A DNA stretch of 47,135 bases from Clostridia bacterium (lineage in GTDB: Bacteria > Bacillota_A > Clostridia > Oscillospirales > CAG-272): positions 1 through 47,135 of the forward strand of contig JAFTHF010000001.1 of assembly GCA_017457545.1 (NCBI GenBank), written 5' to 3'. Positions 16,932 to 25,068 of this stretch are shown here, piece by piece. The notes under the pieces are model-generated. The model searched no databases, had not been told where the DNA came from, and saw only the letters and a program-made list of their open reading frames with translations. Position numbers and translations under genes: made by a program. Each line of letters opens with the position of its first letter. Position 1 is the first letter of the stretch.

Positions 16932-18440
16932 ATGAACTTTTTTACACGCCTGTTAAGGAGGATAAGAAATATGTTTATGTATAGCTCCGATATTGGCAGG
17001 GAGTTTGGTGTTGATCTCATAACGTCTGACGATATGAACAACGCCCTAAAGAAATGGGACAATATTTCAACAGGCAAGCCCCCGTGGAAAAACACGGAGG
17101 ATGAAATCGACACAGTAAATATGGCAAAGCACATATCAGATACCCGTGCAAAGCTCACTACTCTTGATATTGGCATTGCTATCTCCGGCTCTCCCAGAGC
17201 TGAGTTTTTACAGACGCTTGCAGATGACCTGCTCAAGCGCCTGCCTGATAAGGTTGCTGAGGCTGACAGGCTCGGCGGCATTATGATTAAATGGAACGGC
17301 GAAACGTGGGACTTTGTGCTTCCCGGCAGCTTTGGTATTACAGCTAAGGACGATAACGGAGAGATTGTAGGAGCTATCTTTGCTTCTCATACCTCACACG
17401 GCAAGTCCCATTTTACAAGGCTGGAATACCACAGGTTTGAGGGTGCAGGTGAAGGCTCTGTTTACGTTGTTACCAATAAAGCCTTTAAGAATCAAATTGA
17501 GGGCGGTAAAAGTGTACTCGGTGCGCCGGTTAAGCTCCAGAGTGTGCCTGCGTGGGCTACTATGCAGGATGAGGTTAGAATTGCTAACCTTGAAAAGCCT
17601 CTATTTGCTTATTACCGTGTACCCGGTGCAAATACCATTGATCCTACTTCGCCCCTCGGTTTGTCTGTCTTTGCAAATGCCGTTACAGAGCTGAAGGCCA
17701 TTGACGTAGCTATCAGCCGTAAAAATATGGAGGTTGAGGACAGCAAGCACATTACCTTTGTAGGTCAGACCGTTATCCAAAACGCCACCAACAAAGGTAT
17801 TCAGCTTCCCCGATTTGTTAAGGGCTTAGGTATGGGTATCAATGACGGTGAAACTACCGCCGTACATGAACACGTACCTACGCTTCAGACAGATGCCCGT
17901 ATCAAAGATATAAACTTTAACCTCTCTATGGCTGGCGTGAAATGCGGCTTTAGTGAGGGCGTCTTTGTTATGGACGGTCAAACAGGTATGATAACCGCTA
18001 CTCAGGTTGAGTCTGATGACCGTGATACCATACAGACCATTAAAGCGGATCGTGATGCCCTCAGAGATGCACTTGAGCAGGCATTTTACGGTGCTGACGC
18101 AATGGCTACTCTGCTTAACCTTGCGCCCCTCGGTGAGTATGAAATCAACTTTAATTTTGGTGATATTACATACTCCTATGAGGAGGATAAAGCGGCGTGG
18201 AGAGCCTATGCAATGCAGGGCTGGATTCCTAAGTGGCTGTACTTTGTCAAATTTGAGGGTATGAGTGAGGATGAGGCTAAGGCTCTTACTGCTGAGGCTC
18301 AGGAGGCTAATATGGAAGCCGGTTTATTTGGCGGCGGACCTATCAGCACTACCCCTCCTAAAAAGCCCCCTGCAAAGGATGACAAGGGTAAGGACGATAA
18401 GGGCAAGAAGAAGGATGAGAAAGACGATAAGAAAAAGTAA
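16932..18440 (+). CDS. Portal protein (A118/SPP1-like)
   Basis: 502 residues, forming the ring at the DNA entry vertex and the seat for terminase. Length and order are those of phage A118-like portals, followed directly by minor capsid protein 2. The C-terminal 35 residues are almost entirely Lys, Asp, Gly and Pro (KDDKGK repeats), a flexible charged tail. The start at 16932 follows AAGGCGGTGATG. Confidence 0.88.
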   Translation: MNFFTRLLRRIRNMFMYSSDIGREFGVDLITSDDMNNALKKWDNISTGKPPWKNTEDEIDTVNMAKHISDTRAKLTTLDIGIAISGSPRAEFLQTLADDLLKRLPDKVAEADRLGGIMIKWNGETWDFVLPGSFGITAKDDNGEIVGAIFASHTSHGKSHFTRLEYHRFEGAGEGSVYVVTNKAFKNQIEGGKSVLGAPVKLQSVPAWATMQDEVRIANLEKPLFAYYRVPGANTIDPTSPLGLSVFANAVTELKAIDVAISRKNMEVEDSKHITFVGQTVIQNATNKGIQLPRFVKGLGMGINDGETTAVHEHVPTLQTDARIKDINFNLSMAGVKCGFSEGVFVMDGQTGMITATQVESDDRDTIQTIKADRDALRDALEQAFYGADAMATLLNLAPLGEYEINFNFGDITYSYEEDKAAWRAYAMQGWIPKWLYFVKFEGMSEDEAKALTAEAQEANMEAGLFGGGPISTTPPKKPPAKDDKGKDDKGKKKDEKDDKKK

Positions 18441-18454
18441 GGAGGTACTGAGCT

Positions 18455-19663
18455 ATGCTTACACCTCAGGAGCTTTTAGAAATCGTTGATACTTTGCACC
18501 CTCAGCTTGATACCCTAAATCAGTGGATCACTGCTGACCTTATAAGCCGTCTTATGGCAAGGCTTGGGCGCGGTGAGGAGTTTTTATTGACCGGCACGGA
18601 TCAGTGGCAGCTTGAGGTATATAAATCCGCAGGCGGACACTATGAGGCTCTGGAACGGGAGATAAAACGCTTTACCAAAAAGACAGATGCAGAGGTTAAG
18701 GCTATATTTGAGGACGCAGGTATCAGGGCTTGGGCTGCTGATGATGCGTTTTATGTGGCACACGGCCTTGAGTCTGTACCCCTTGCACAGTCTGAGTATA
18801 TGATACGGCTGCTGACTGATACCTACCAACGCACAAACGGAGAAATCCACAATTTCACCCGTACCACTGCAAAGGCAAGTCAACAGCAGCTTATCAACGT
18901 CCTTGACACTGCACACTTTAAGGTTATGAGTGGCGCACAGTCTTACACTCAGGCTGTAAAAGATGCAGTAAATGACATAATCAGCAATCAGGCAAAAGTC
19001 CACTATCCCACAGGCCACGTAGACACCATAGAAACCGCTGTACTTCGCGCTGTTCGTACAGGCGTAGGACAGGCAAGCGGTAATATGGCTATGCAGGGTA
19101 TGATTGAGAGGGATTGGGACTTAATACGCACGTCCGCACATATCGGCGCTCGATACGGGGACGGCGGAGAAAACCCCTCTAACCACTTTTGGTGGCAGGG
19201 TAAGCTGTTTTCCCGTACCGGCAAAACACCGGGCTATCTTCTCTTTGAGGAGGCTACGGGCTATGGTACAGGTGAGGGCTTATGTGGCTGGAACTGTAGA
19301 CACTCTTTCGGTCCGGGTGATCCCGACCATAACCCCTATGCTGATTTTGATGCAGAGGAAAACAAAAAGGTGTATGACCTCTCACAGCAACAGCGTAAAG
19401 CTGAAGCCCGTATCAGACAGCAGAAATTAAAGGTACTCGGTTTGCGTGAGGCCGTAGATGCTGCTGAGGACACGGCGGTTAAAGCTACACTGCAAGACGA
19501 ATACAACAAAGCCGCCCTCAAGCTCCAGCGATATAATCAAGCCTATAACAGCTTTTGTGAGGATAACAACCTCCACAAGCTCAATGACCGTATCACTGTT
19601 GCAAAGTGGACGCGCTCAGAGGCGGCAAAAGCTACGGCTGCCGCACGAAAAGCACAGCAATAA
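18455..19663 (+). CDS. Phage minor capsid protein 2
   Basis: 402 residues of the PF06152 type (SPP1 gp7-like head morphogenesis group). Visible marks are the FWWQGKLFS block, GYGTGEGLCGWNCRHSF and PGDPDHNPY. These sit near a long helical C-terminus rich in Ala, Lys and Gln. Proteins of this family are carried inside the procapsid in a few copies. GGAGGT precedes the start; it follows the portal by 14 bases, the usual order. Confidence 0.9.
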   Translation: MLTPQELLEIVDTLHPQLDTLNQWITADLISRLMARLGRGEEFLLTGTDQWQLEVYKSAGGHYEALEREIKRFTKKTDAEVKAIFEDAGIRAWAADDAFYVAHGLESVPLAQSEYMIRLLTDTYQRTNGEIHNFTRTTAKASQQQLINVLDTAHFKVMSGAQSYTQAVKDAVNDIISNQAKVHYPTGHVDTIETAVLRAVRTGVGQASGNMAMQGMIERDWDLIRTSAHIGARYGDGGENPSNHFWWQGKLFSRTGKTPGYLLFEEATGYGTGEGLCGWNCRHSFGPGDPDHNPYADFDAEENKKVYDLSQQQRKAEARIRQQKLKVLGLREAVDAAEDTAVKATLQDEYNKAALKLQRYNQAYNSFCEDNNLHKLNDRITVAKWTRSEAAKATAAARKAQQ

Positions 19664-19674
19664 TCAAATAACAA

Positions 19675-19722
19675 CAGAGCTTCTAAAGCTGCCTGCAAGG
19701 GCGGTTTTGGAGGCTCTGTTTT
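19675..19722 (+). terminator. Strong terminator hairpin with GCAA tetraloop, between minor capsid and scaffold genes
   Basis: A 20-bp stem (19675-19694 with 19699-19718, several G-U) closes on GCAA, a GNRA tetraloop, then TTTTA. Within the head operon it would reduce read-through or protect transcript ends. Confidence 0.75.
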
Positions 19723-19726
19723 ATAT

Positions 19727-19769
19727 GCGCTTAGTAGTTTAGCCGGTGCGACTCCGGCAAGGCGCACCA
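19727..19769 (+). other. tRNA-like minihelix ending in CCA
   Basis: Acceptor-like arms 19727-19732 and 19760-19765 pair (6 bp, one G-U). A perfect 5-bp T-arm (19742-19746 with 19754-19758) has the seven-base loop TGCGACT, and ACCA follows at 19766-19769. There is no anticodon arm. It lies between the terminator and the scaffold gene, where no protein is encoded. Possible tRNA remnant, processing or attachment signal. Confidence 0.5.
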
Positions 19770-19859
19770 TATTGGACTATGCACGGTCCTAAGAATGTGC
19801 AGACGGAAGGACACGGCAACGTCCTAAAAAGCCTATCCGTTAAAAAGGAGGAAACCCCT

Positions 19860-20444
19860 ATGAAAACAGAAGAATTGACCGCAATCGGCTTGACCGAAGA
19901 GCAGGCTACTCAGGTCCTTGCAATGAACGGCAAGGATATTGAGAAGCACAAAAAGCAGATCACCACTGTTGAGGGTGAGCGTGATGCTTTTAAGGCTCAG
20001 CTCGATACGGCCAACGAAACCCTGAAAAAGTTTGAGGGCATTGATCCTCAGCAGATTCAGACCGAACTCCAGACCTACAAGACCAAAGCTGAAGAAGCGG
20101 AAAAGAAATATACCCGTGAAATGACTCAGCGTGATCAGAAGGACTGGATTGGTAAAAAGCTGGATGAATACGGCGTTACTTCGCCCTATGCGCGCAGGCA
20201 GCTCACCTCTGACATTATGGCAGAGGAAAGCGGCTTATCTTGGAGGGACGGAGCTTACTTTGGCTTTGATGACTTTATGAAGTCTGCAAAGGAAAAGGAT
20301 AACAGCCTGTATCAGACAGCGGAGGAAAAAGCAGCCGCCGAAAAAGAAGCTGCACAGAAAGCAAAGGCGCCGAATTTCACAGGTCCTACCGGCGATCCTG
20401 CCGGTAGTGGCGATAAGAAGTTTACGCCTCCCAAAGTATTCTAA
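19860..20444 (+). CDS. Scaffold protein (phage GP20 type)
   Basis: 194 residues, internal scaffold that templates procapsid assembly. N-terminal GLTEEQATQVL segment, a long charged coiled coil (about 25-100), then a C-terminal helix and a basic Pro-rich end (KKFTPPKVF) that would bind the capsid protein. The ATG at 19860 follows AAAAAGGAGG; an upstream in-frame extension runs through the tRNA-like element and is rejected. It lies directly before the major capsid gene. Confidence 0.88.
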   Translation: MKTEELTAIGLTEEQATQVLAMNGKDIEKHKKQITTVEGERDAFKAQLDTANETLKKFEGIDPQQIQTELQTYKTKAEEAEKKYTREMTQRDQKDWIGKKLDEYGVTSPYARRQLTSDIMAEESGLSWRDGAYFGFDDFMKSAKEKDNSLYQTAEEKAAAEKEAAQKAKAPNFTGPTGDPAGSGDKKFTPPKVF

Positions 20445-20473
20445 AAAATCTATGTAAAGGAAGGTAATATTCT

Positions 20474-21313
20474 ATGCCTCGTATTGAATCTTTGTCTATT
20501 CTTACTCAGGACGGCGGTAAGGAGTATCTTGCTGAGCTTTACGGCAAGGTAATTGAGAACGTCCAGAAAAACCTCGTTTCTTTCGGCATGAAGAACGTTG
20601 ACCTCTCCGGCGATCCTGCGTCCGGCTCTGTTGAGGCTAAGCGTTTTGTCAATGCAAGATCTCAGGCCTACGGCACTGCCCGTGCTGCCGGCGCTGGCAA
20701 CAAGGTAAAGGCTAAGCCTGTTGTTGTTGCTATCAACAAGGACAGCGAAATTGTTGAGGAGATCGAAGAGAAGGACACCCGTTTGTACGGTGTTGACGGT
20801 CTGCTTGACCGCCGTTCTGCTAACCACGTTATCCGTATGGCTACGGATTTGGACGTGGACTTCTTCAAGGTTGCGGCTGATAACGCCGTCCTCGTTGAGA
20901 TCCCCGAAGGTACTGCTATTGAGGATGAGCTTGAAGCAGTTATTCAGGAGTGCGAAAACACCAAAAACGATTTTGTGGACGGTGTGCCTCGCGCTATGAT
21001 GAGCCTCGTTCTCAACACTGCCTACTATGGCAAGGTGCGTAACAACCTCGATAAACAGTCCCGTGCCAACGTTGATACCGGCACTGAGGAGTTTTATGCT
21101 TGGCACGGTGTTGAGTGCAAGTCCTGCGTGAACTTGCCTACCGGCGTTAAGTATATCCTCATGGTGAACGGCGCAGTTGCTCAGCCCGTTATGGCAAATC
21201 AGTACACCGCTGAGAAGATTCCTCTCTCTGAGGCTTACGGCGTGTCCCTGTTCTACCACCACGGCACTGAGGCTGTTATGCCTGACCTGATCTTCAAGGG
21301 CGTTACTGCCTAA
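20474..21313 (+). CDS. Major capsid protein
   Basis: 279 residues, expected to adopt the HK97 fold. The evidence is its position after the scaffold, its length, and codon choice more uniform and C/G-ending (ACC, GGC, CTC) than neighbouring genes, as usual for the most highly expressed phage protein. AAGGAAGG precedes the ATG. No fold motif can be read directly, so the fold is inferred from context and family resemblance. Confidence 0.88.
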   Translation: MPRIESLSILTQDGGKEYLAELYGKVIENVQKNLVSFGMKNVDLSGDPASGSVEAKRFVNARSQAYGTARAAGAGNKVKAKPVVVAINKDSEIVEEIEEKDTRLYGVDGLLDRRSANHVIRMATDLDVDFFKVAADNAVLVEIPEGTAIEDELEAVIQECENTKNDFVDGVPRAMMSLVLNTAYYGKVRNNLDKQSRANVDTGTEEFYAWHGVECKSCVNLPTGVKYILMVNGAVAQPVMANQYTAEKIPLSEAYGVSLFYHHGTEAVMPDLIFKGVTA

Positions 21314-21347
21314 ATCAACCCTGTAAAACTATAAGGAGGTAGCTACT

Positions 21348-21551
21348 ATGGCTAAGTTTAAGAACGTTATCACCGGCAATATCGTAAGCACCGAAAACAA
21401 AGCTACGATTGCCCTCATGGAGAAATCCAGCACCTATGTTGCTGTTACCGGCAAGGCTGCGAAGTCCGGCAAGGATAAGCAGACCAACCCTGACAACGGC
21501 AATGCCGCAGGTGGCAACGCTGACGGCGCTGACGGCAGCAAGTCTGAGTAA
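21348..21551 (+). CDS. Small head protein, possibly decoration or head-tail accessory
   Basis: 67 residues: a short beta-rich N-terminus (about 1-35) followed by a low-complexity Gly/Asn/Asp/Lys tail. Such proteins are common between capsid and connector genes in this phage type. Strong AAGGAGGT. Codon choice resembles the capsid gene, suggesting high expression. Role inferred from position only. Confidence 0.6.
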   Translation: MAKFKNVITGNIVSTENKATIALMEKSSTYVAVTGKAAKSGKDKQTNPDNGNAAGGNADGADGSKSE

Positions 21552-21564
21552 GGAGGGCTGACCT

Positions 21565-22056
21565 ATGGCAATGTACGCAGATCACGCTTTTTATAAAGAC
21601 GGCTTCTTCGGTGAGGCCTTGACAGCGGAAAACGCTAACAAGTGGCTGAGCCTTGCAAGTGATGAGGTTGACACTCTCACTTTTGGCAGGCTGACTTTTG
21701 CTTTTCCTACTGTGGAGGCTCACGTGGAAAAGGTCAAAAAGGCTGTGTGCGCCATTGCTGAGGCCCTGTACTACGTTGACCTACAGCGTAAGGCTGCTAT
21801 GGCTCAAAAGGCTCAGGACGGCTCATACAGAGGTGCTATTGCCTCTGTTTCCTCCGGCAGAGAATCTATCTCTTACGCAGGAAACAACGCCTCTGCCTCC
21901 GTCTATGCCGTAGCAGCTACAAGTGCCGTTGAACAAGGCAAGCTCATAGGCAGTATTGCCGTTAAGTATCTGGCTAACATACCTGATGCAAACGGTATCA
22001 ATCTGCTTTATGCCGGGGAGGTGCGCCATGTACCAAAACACGATCACACTGTTTAA
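21565..22056 (+). CDS. Head-tail connector (adaptor) protein
   Basis: 163 residues, with helices suggestive of gp6/gp15-like adaptors (TVEAHVEKVKKAVCAIAEALYYVD) and a SxxRESISYAG loop motif often found in these adaptors. It is the first of the connector genes after the capsid, which is the usual site. Overlaps the next gene by 29 bases. Confidence 0.7.
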   Translation: MAMYADHAFYKDGFFGEALTAENANKWLSLASDEVDTLTFGRLTFAFPTVEAHVEKVKKAVCAIAEALYYVDLQRKAAMAQKAQDGSYRGAIASVSSGRESISYAGNNASASVYAVAATSAVEQGKLIGSIAVKYLANIPDANGINLLYAGEVRHVPKHDHTV

Positions 22057-22465
22057 CTTCCACGAAGCAACAGGGCTTTGGTATCCCTCCGTTTTTACCG
22101 GCGTTGACTTAGGAGTGAATAACTCCAGCAGGTCAACAAAAGACGGCAAAAATAACGGTGATGCCGTGAGCGTCATTATCCACTGCACAGCGGATAAGAC
22201 GTTTACCACGGCAGACGGCACAGAGAAAAGCTACACAGGCGCTAAGGCGTATGCTAAATGTGAAAATCCTACCGCCTGTATCACTTTCAAGCCTGAGTGC
22301 GATTTTATTTATGAGGGTGTATGGCCTGACTCAGAGCCTCTTAGAGAGGAGGATTATGAGTCAGGACTTTATCACGCTCTGAATGATGAGCATGACGGCG
22401 TTTATATGATAAGCTCTGCGGCATATTACGGCTTGCTACCTCACTTTGAGATCGGGGGTAGATAA
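22028..22465 (+). CDS. Head closure / minor structural protein
   Basis: 145 residues from ATG 22028 preceded by GGGGAGGTG. A mixed beta protein with paired Cys near the middle. Position between adaptor and minor capsid genes points to a head-closure (stopper) role. Sequence alone does not prove it. Confidence 0.65.
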   Translation: MYQNTITLFNFHEATGLWYPSVFTGVDLGVNNSSRSTKDGKNNGDAVSVIIHCTADKTFTTADGTEKSYTGAKAYAKCENPTACITFKPECDFIYEGVWPDSEPLREEDYESGLYHALNDEHDGVYMISSAAYYGLLPHFEIGGR

Positions 22466-22467
22466 GC

Positions 22468-22896
22468 GTGTCTGAAATGCAACACTTTCCTAATATCTCC
22501 TATGTGGGAGCTAATTTTAGGATAAATGTCAGCCTCGACAGATTCTCACAGCAATTCGCTGACGCTCAACAGTGGCTCGGTGATAGAGTGCTTGAGGATA
22601 GCAAGGCGTATATGCCACACCTTACAGGAGGACTACAGCAGCGCTCTCATACAGAGGACGGCGGTAAAAAGGTCATATTTCCCGGACCTTATGGCCGTTT
22701 TCAGTACGGGGGTAAAGTTATGGTTGATCCCGTTACAGGCAGTCCGTGGGCGCGAAAAGGCGCTAAAAAAGTGCTTACGGACAGACCTTTGAAATATTCA
22801 AATCCGCAGGCTACCGACCACTGGTTTGATACTGCTAAGGCACAACACGGTGAGTATTGGATAGCAGGCGTAAAGCAAAGGGCAGGTGGTGGATAA
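22468..22896 (+). CDS. Minor capsid / HK97 gp10-like head-tail joining protein
   Basis: 142 residues, GTG start. The middle has the GPYGRFQYGGKV block and a WFDTAK-xx-H near the C-terminus, both seen in Firmicutes phage minor capsid proteins. The likely role is head-tail joining or tail completion. Two bases separate it from the previous gene. Confidence 0.75.
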   Translation: MSEMQHFPNISYVGANFRINVSLDRFSQQFADAQQWLGDRVLEDSKAYMPHLTGGLQQRSHTEDGGKKVIFPGPYGRFQYGGKVMVDPVTGSPWARKGAKKVLTDRPLKYSNPQATDHWFDTAKAQHGEYWIAGVKQRAGGG

Positions 22897-23397
22897 ATGG
22901 CAACACAGAAAATGGTTGATATAGACGGTGCAGAAGCCGTGAGTAAAGTGCTGCTGGCACTGCTTAATACCTTCCCCGGTTTGGAGAATGGTAAAAAGGT
23001 GCAGTTTTCTACACTGTCTGAAACTTCAGGCATAGGCTTTTACCCTACGTCCGGCTCAGCTCTGTTATCTGATAAAGAGGATATAACAGGCCATGTAACA
23101 CAGGTCTGTATGTACCCCTTCAGCATCATATACAGAGCTGCACCAAAAACCGATTTGCAGAAGATCCGCATTAAGGAGTTTTTGGACGCCCTCGGTAAGT
23201 GGTTAGAGCTTCAGCCTGTAGTTATCAACGAAAAAACCCACAAATTGACTAAATACCCTGTTATCAATATCGGTAACAGGGTAATTAAGTCTATCAGCCG
23301 CACAAATCCTGCACACCTTAACGCCACCTATGATGACGGCGTTGAGGACTGGATTATATCGGCTACTCTCAAGTATGAGAATGAATACGATAAGTAA
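22897..23397 (+). CDS. Tail terminator-like minor capsid protein
   Basis: 166 residues starting immediately after the previous stop. Resembles the phage minor capsid/tail terminator group that precedes the major tail gene: an N-terminal helix, an FYPTSG turn, and a C-terminal YENEYDK end typical for the group. Would cap the tail tube below the neck. Confidence 0.7.
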   Translation: MATQKMVDIDGAEAVSKVLLALLNTFPGLENGKKVQFSTLSETSGIGFYPTSGSALLSDKEDITGHVTQVCMYPFSIIYRAAPKTDLQKIRIKEFLDALGKWLELQPVVINEKTHKLTKYPVINIGNRVIKSISRTNPAHLNATYDDGVEDWIISATLKYENEYDK

Positions 23398-23415
23398 AAC
23401 AAGGAGTGAAATGCT

Positions 23416-23904
23416 ATGGCTAAAGTTGAACGCAAGTATTTAGCACACTACATTGACTCCAGCTTCGGCGGTGAAACTCCCGACTATGTACGCCTCGGTG
23501 CTGACCTTGAGGAATACATGGAGGAGCTTAGCCCTGATGTTGAGGTCAAGAAGAACATTATCGGTGAGCAGCGTGTCAATCACAACGGCTACGAAGTGCA
23601 GTCTGAGGTTGATCCGTTCTATGCCGATTATGACGATCCGCTTTTTGAACAGCTCTCCAAAATCGCTATGGAGCGCCTTACCGGTGAGGACTGCATGACT
23701 ACTAAGGTTGACGTCCTTATGGCTGAGGACGGCACTGTGGTTTGGGCTTACCGTGAGAGAGTTGCGGTTGTTCCTAACTCTATCGGCGGCGATACCTCCG
23801 GCGTACAGATTCCTTTTTCTGTTTACAATGCCGGTGAGCGCGTCAAGGGTACTTGGGACGTTAAGACCAAAACCTTTACCCCTGAGGAAACTCCTGCGGC
23901 GTAA
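23416..23904 (+). CDS. Major tail protein
   Basis: 162 residues, forming the tail tube. The position between tail terminator and tail chaperones, the high-expression codon choice like the capsid gene, and the strong terminator right after it support this. It contains beta-rich segments with a VNHNGYEVQSEVDPFYADYDDPL stretch (split: VNHNGYEVQ, EVDPFYADYDDPL) typical of such tube proteins. Confidence 0.82.
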   Translation: MAKVERKYLAHYIDSSFGGETPDYVRLGADLEEYMEELSPDVEVKKNIIGEQRVNHNGYEVQSEVDPFYADYDDPLFEQLSKIAMERLTGEDCMTTKVDVLMAEDGTVVWAYRERVAVVPNSIGGDTSGVQIPFSVYNAGERVKGTWDVKTKTFTPEETPAA

Positions 23905-23929
23905 AGCTAACAAAGGGCGAATGATAAAC

Positions 23930-23972
23930 AAGGCAGCCCTGAAATCTTTATCAGGGCTGCCTTTATTTTTTT
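23930..23972 (+). terminator. Rho-independent terminator after the major tail gene
   Basis: 13-bp perfect stem (23930-23942 with 23951-23963), eight-base loop, T-rich run. Lets the tube protein be made in excess over downstream tail proteins. Confidence 0.9.
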
Positions 23973-23990
23973 ATCTGGAGGTAATCTGTT

Positions 23991-24494
23991 ATGGCAGAAG
24001 AAATCAAAAACACTCAAAATTTTACCGGCATTGTTGTAGATGACGGTAGTGTCAGAGAGTCTATCCGCAATAAGCACGGAGAAGAAATCGGCGTATTTTA
24101 TTTCCGTCCTACTGATATGGGTATCATTGATCGCTACAACAGTATGATAGCGGACTTTGATAAAATCACTGCTCCCCTTGAGGAGCTTAATGTGGGAGCT
24201 GACGGCTCTGTTGATGATAATAATGAGGCTGAACAGGCAGCTATGAAAGAGGCGGTTGACCGTCTGTACACTGCTTGCAACAGTCTTTTTGACGGCAATT
24301 TTGCAGAGGCGTTTTTCGGCTCTATGCACCCGTTCTCTATCGTCAATGGGCGTTTTTACTGCGAAGCCGCTATTGAGGCCGTGGGTAACTACATTTCCCG
24401 TCAGTTTGACCGTGAGATCAAGAAAATGAATAACCGTGTAAACCGTTATACGCACGGCTACCGCACGGGGAAGCACAAGGGCGGTAAAAAGTAA
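23991..24494 (+). CDS. Tail assembly chaperone (G-type)
   Basis: 167 residues between major tail and tape measure genes, the conserved place for chaperones that coat the tape measure during tail assembly. Acidic centre, basic C-terminus (GKHKGGKK). The stop overlaps the next ATG, and the next gene is in the -1 frame just behind AAAAAG, so a frameshifted fusion is possible. Confidence 0.75.
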   Translation: MAEEIKNTQNFTGIVVDDGSVRESIRNKHGEEIGVFYFRPTDMGIIDRYNSMIADFDKITAPLEELNVGADGSVDDNNEAEQAAMKEAVDRLYTACNSLFDGNFAEAFFGSMHPFSIVNGRFYCEAAIEAVGNYISRQFDREIKKMNNRVNRYTHGYRTGKHKGGKK

Positions 24495-25051
24495 TGATCG
24501 GTGAACTCCCTAAGTCTTTAGATGTGAACGGCACACAGTTTGCTATTCGCACAGATTTTCGGGATATTCTCAAAATTGTTTGCGCCTTTAACGATCCTGA
24601 GTTAGAAAACGAAGAAAAAGTGTATGTGTGTATGTACATTCTCTATGAGGATTTTGACTGCATACCTAAAGCTGATTATGAGGCGGCTTTTCAGGCAGCA
24701 CTTGACTTTATTGACTATAACGTAAAAGGTGAAAACAAAAAATCACCTCGCACTATGGATTGGGAACAGGACGAAAATATTATGTTTCCTGCACTCAACA
24801 AAGTGGCAGGCTTTGAAACACGCACCTCTAAGTATCTCCATTGGTGGACCTTTATGGGCTACTTTATGGAAATATCTGAGGGCGTGTTTTCTCATGTCTT
24901 GAATATGAGAAGCAAAAAAGCCCGTAATAAGCCGCTTGAGAAATGGGAGCGTGAGTATTGGAACGCAAACAAGGCTATATGCGTCCTGAAGCCTAAGCTC
25001 ACGGCTGAGGAACAGGAGGCAAAGGATAGGCTTAACGCAATGCTCGGCTGA
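24494..25051 (+). CDS. Tail assembly chaperone, Gp15 family
   Basis: 185 residues resembling Phage_Gp15 (PF06854): DFRDILKIVCAFNDPE near the start, a central HWWTFMGYFMEI block and a C-terminal AKDRLNAMLG. Gp15 proteins act with the preceding protein on the tape measure. The start is in the -1 frame relative to the previous gene and overlaps its stop (TAATG). Confidence 0.85.
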   Translation: MIGELPKSLDVNGTQFAIRTDFRDILKIVCAFNDPELENEEKVYVCMYILYEDFDCIPKADYEAAFQAALDFIDYNVKGENKKSPRTMDWEQDENIMFPALNKVAGFETRTSKYLHWWTFMGYFMEISEGVFSHVLNMRSKKARNKPLEKWEREYWNANKAICVLKPKLTAEEQEAKDRLNAMLG

Positions 25052-25068
25052 TAAAGGAAGGTGATATT

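Noticed and set aside
19727..19769. A functional tRNA gene
   Set aside because: The anticodon arm is missing; only acceptor and T-arm features are present.
19746..19859. N-terminal extension of the scaffold protein
   Set aside because: It begins inside the tRNA-like T-arm and ignores the strong AAAAAGGAGG before ATG 19860.
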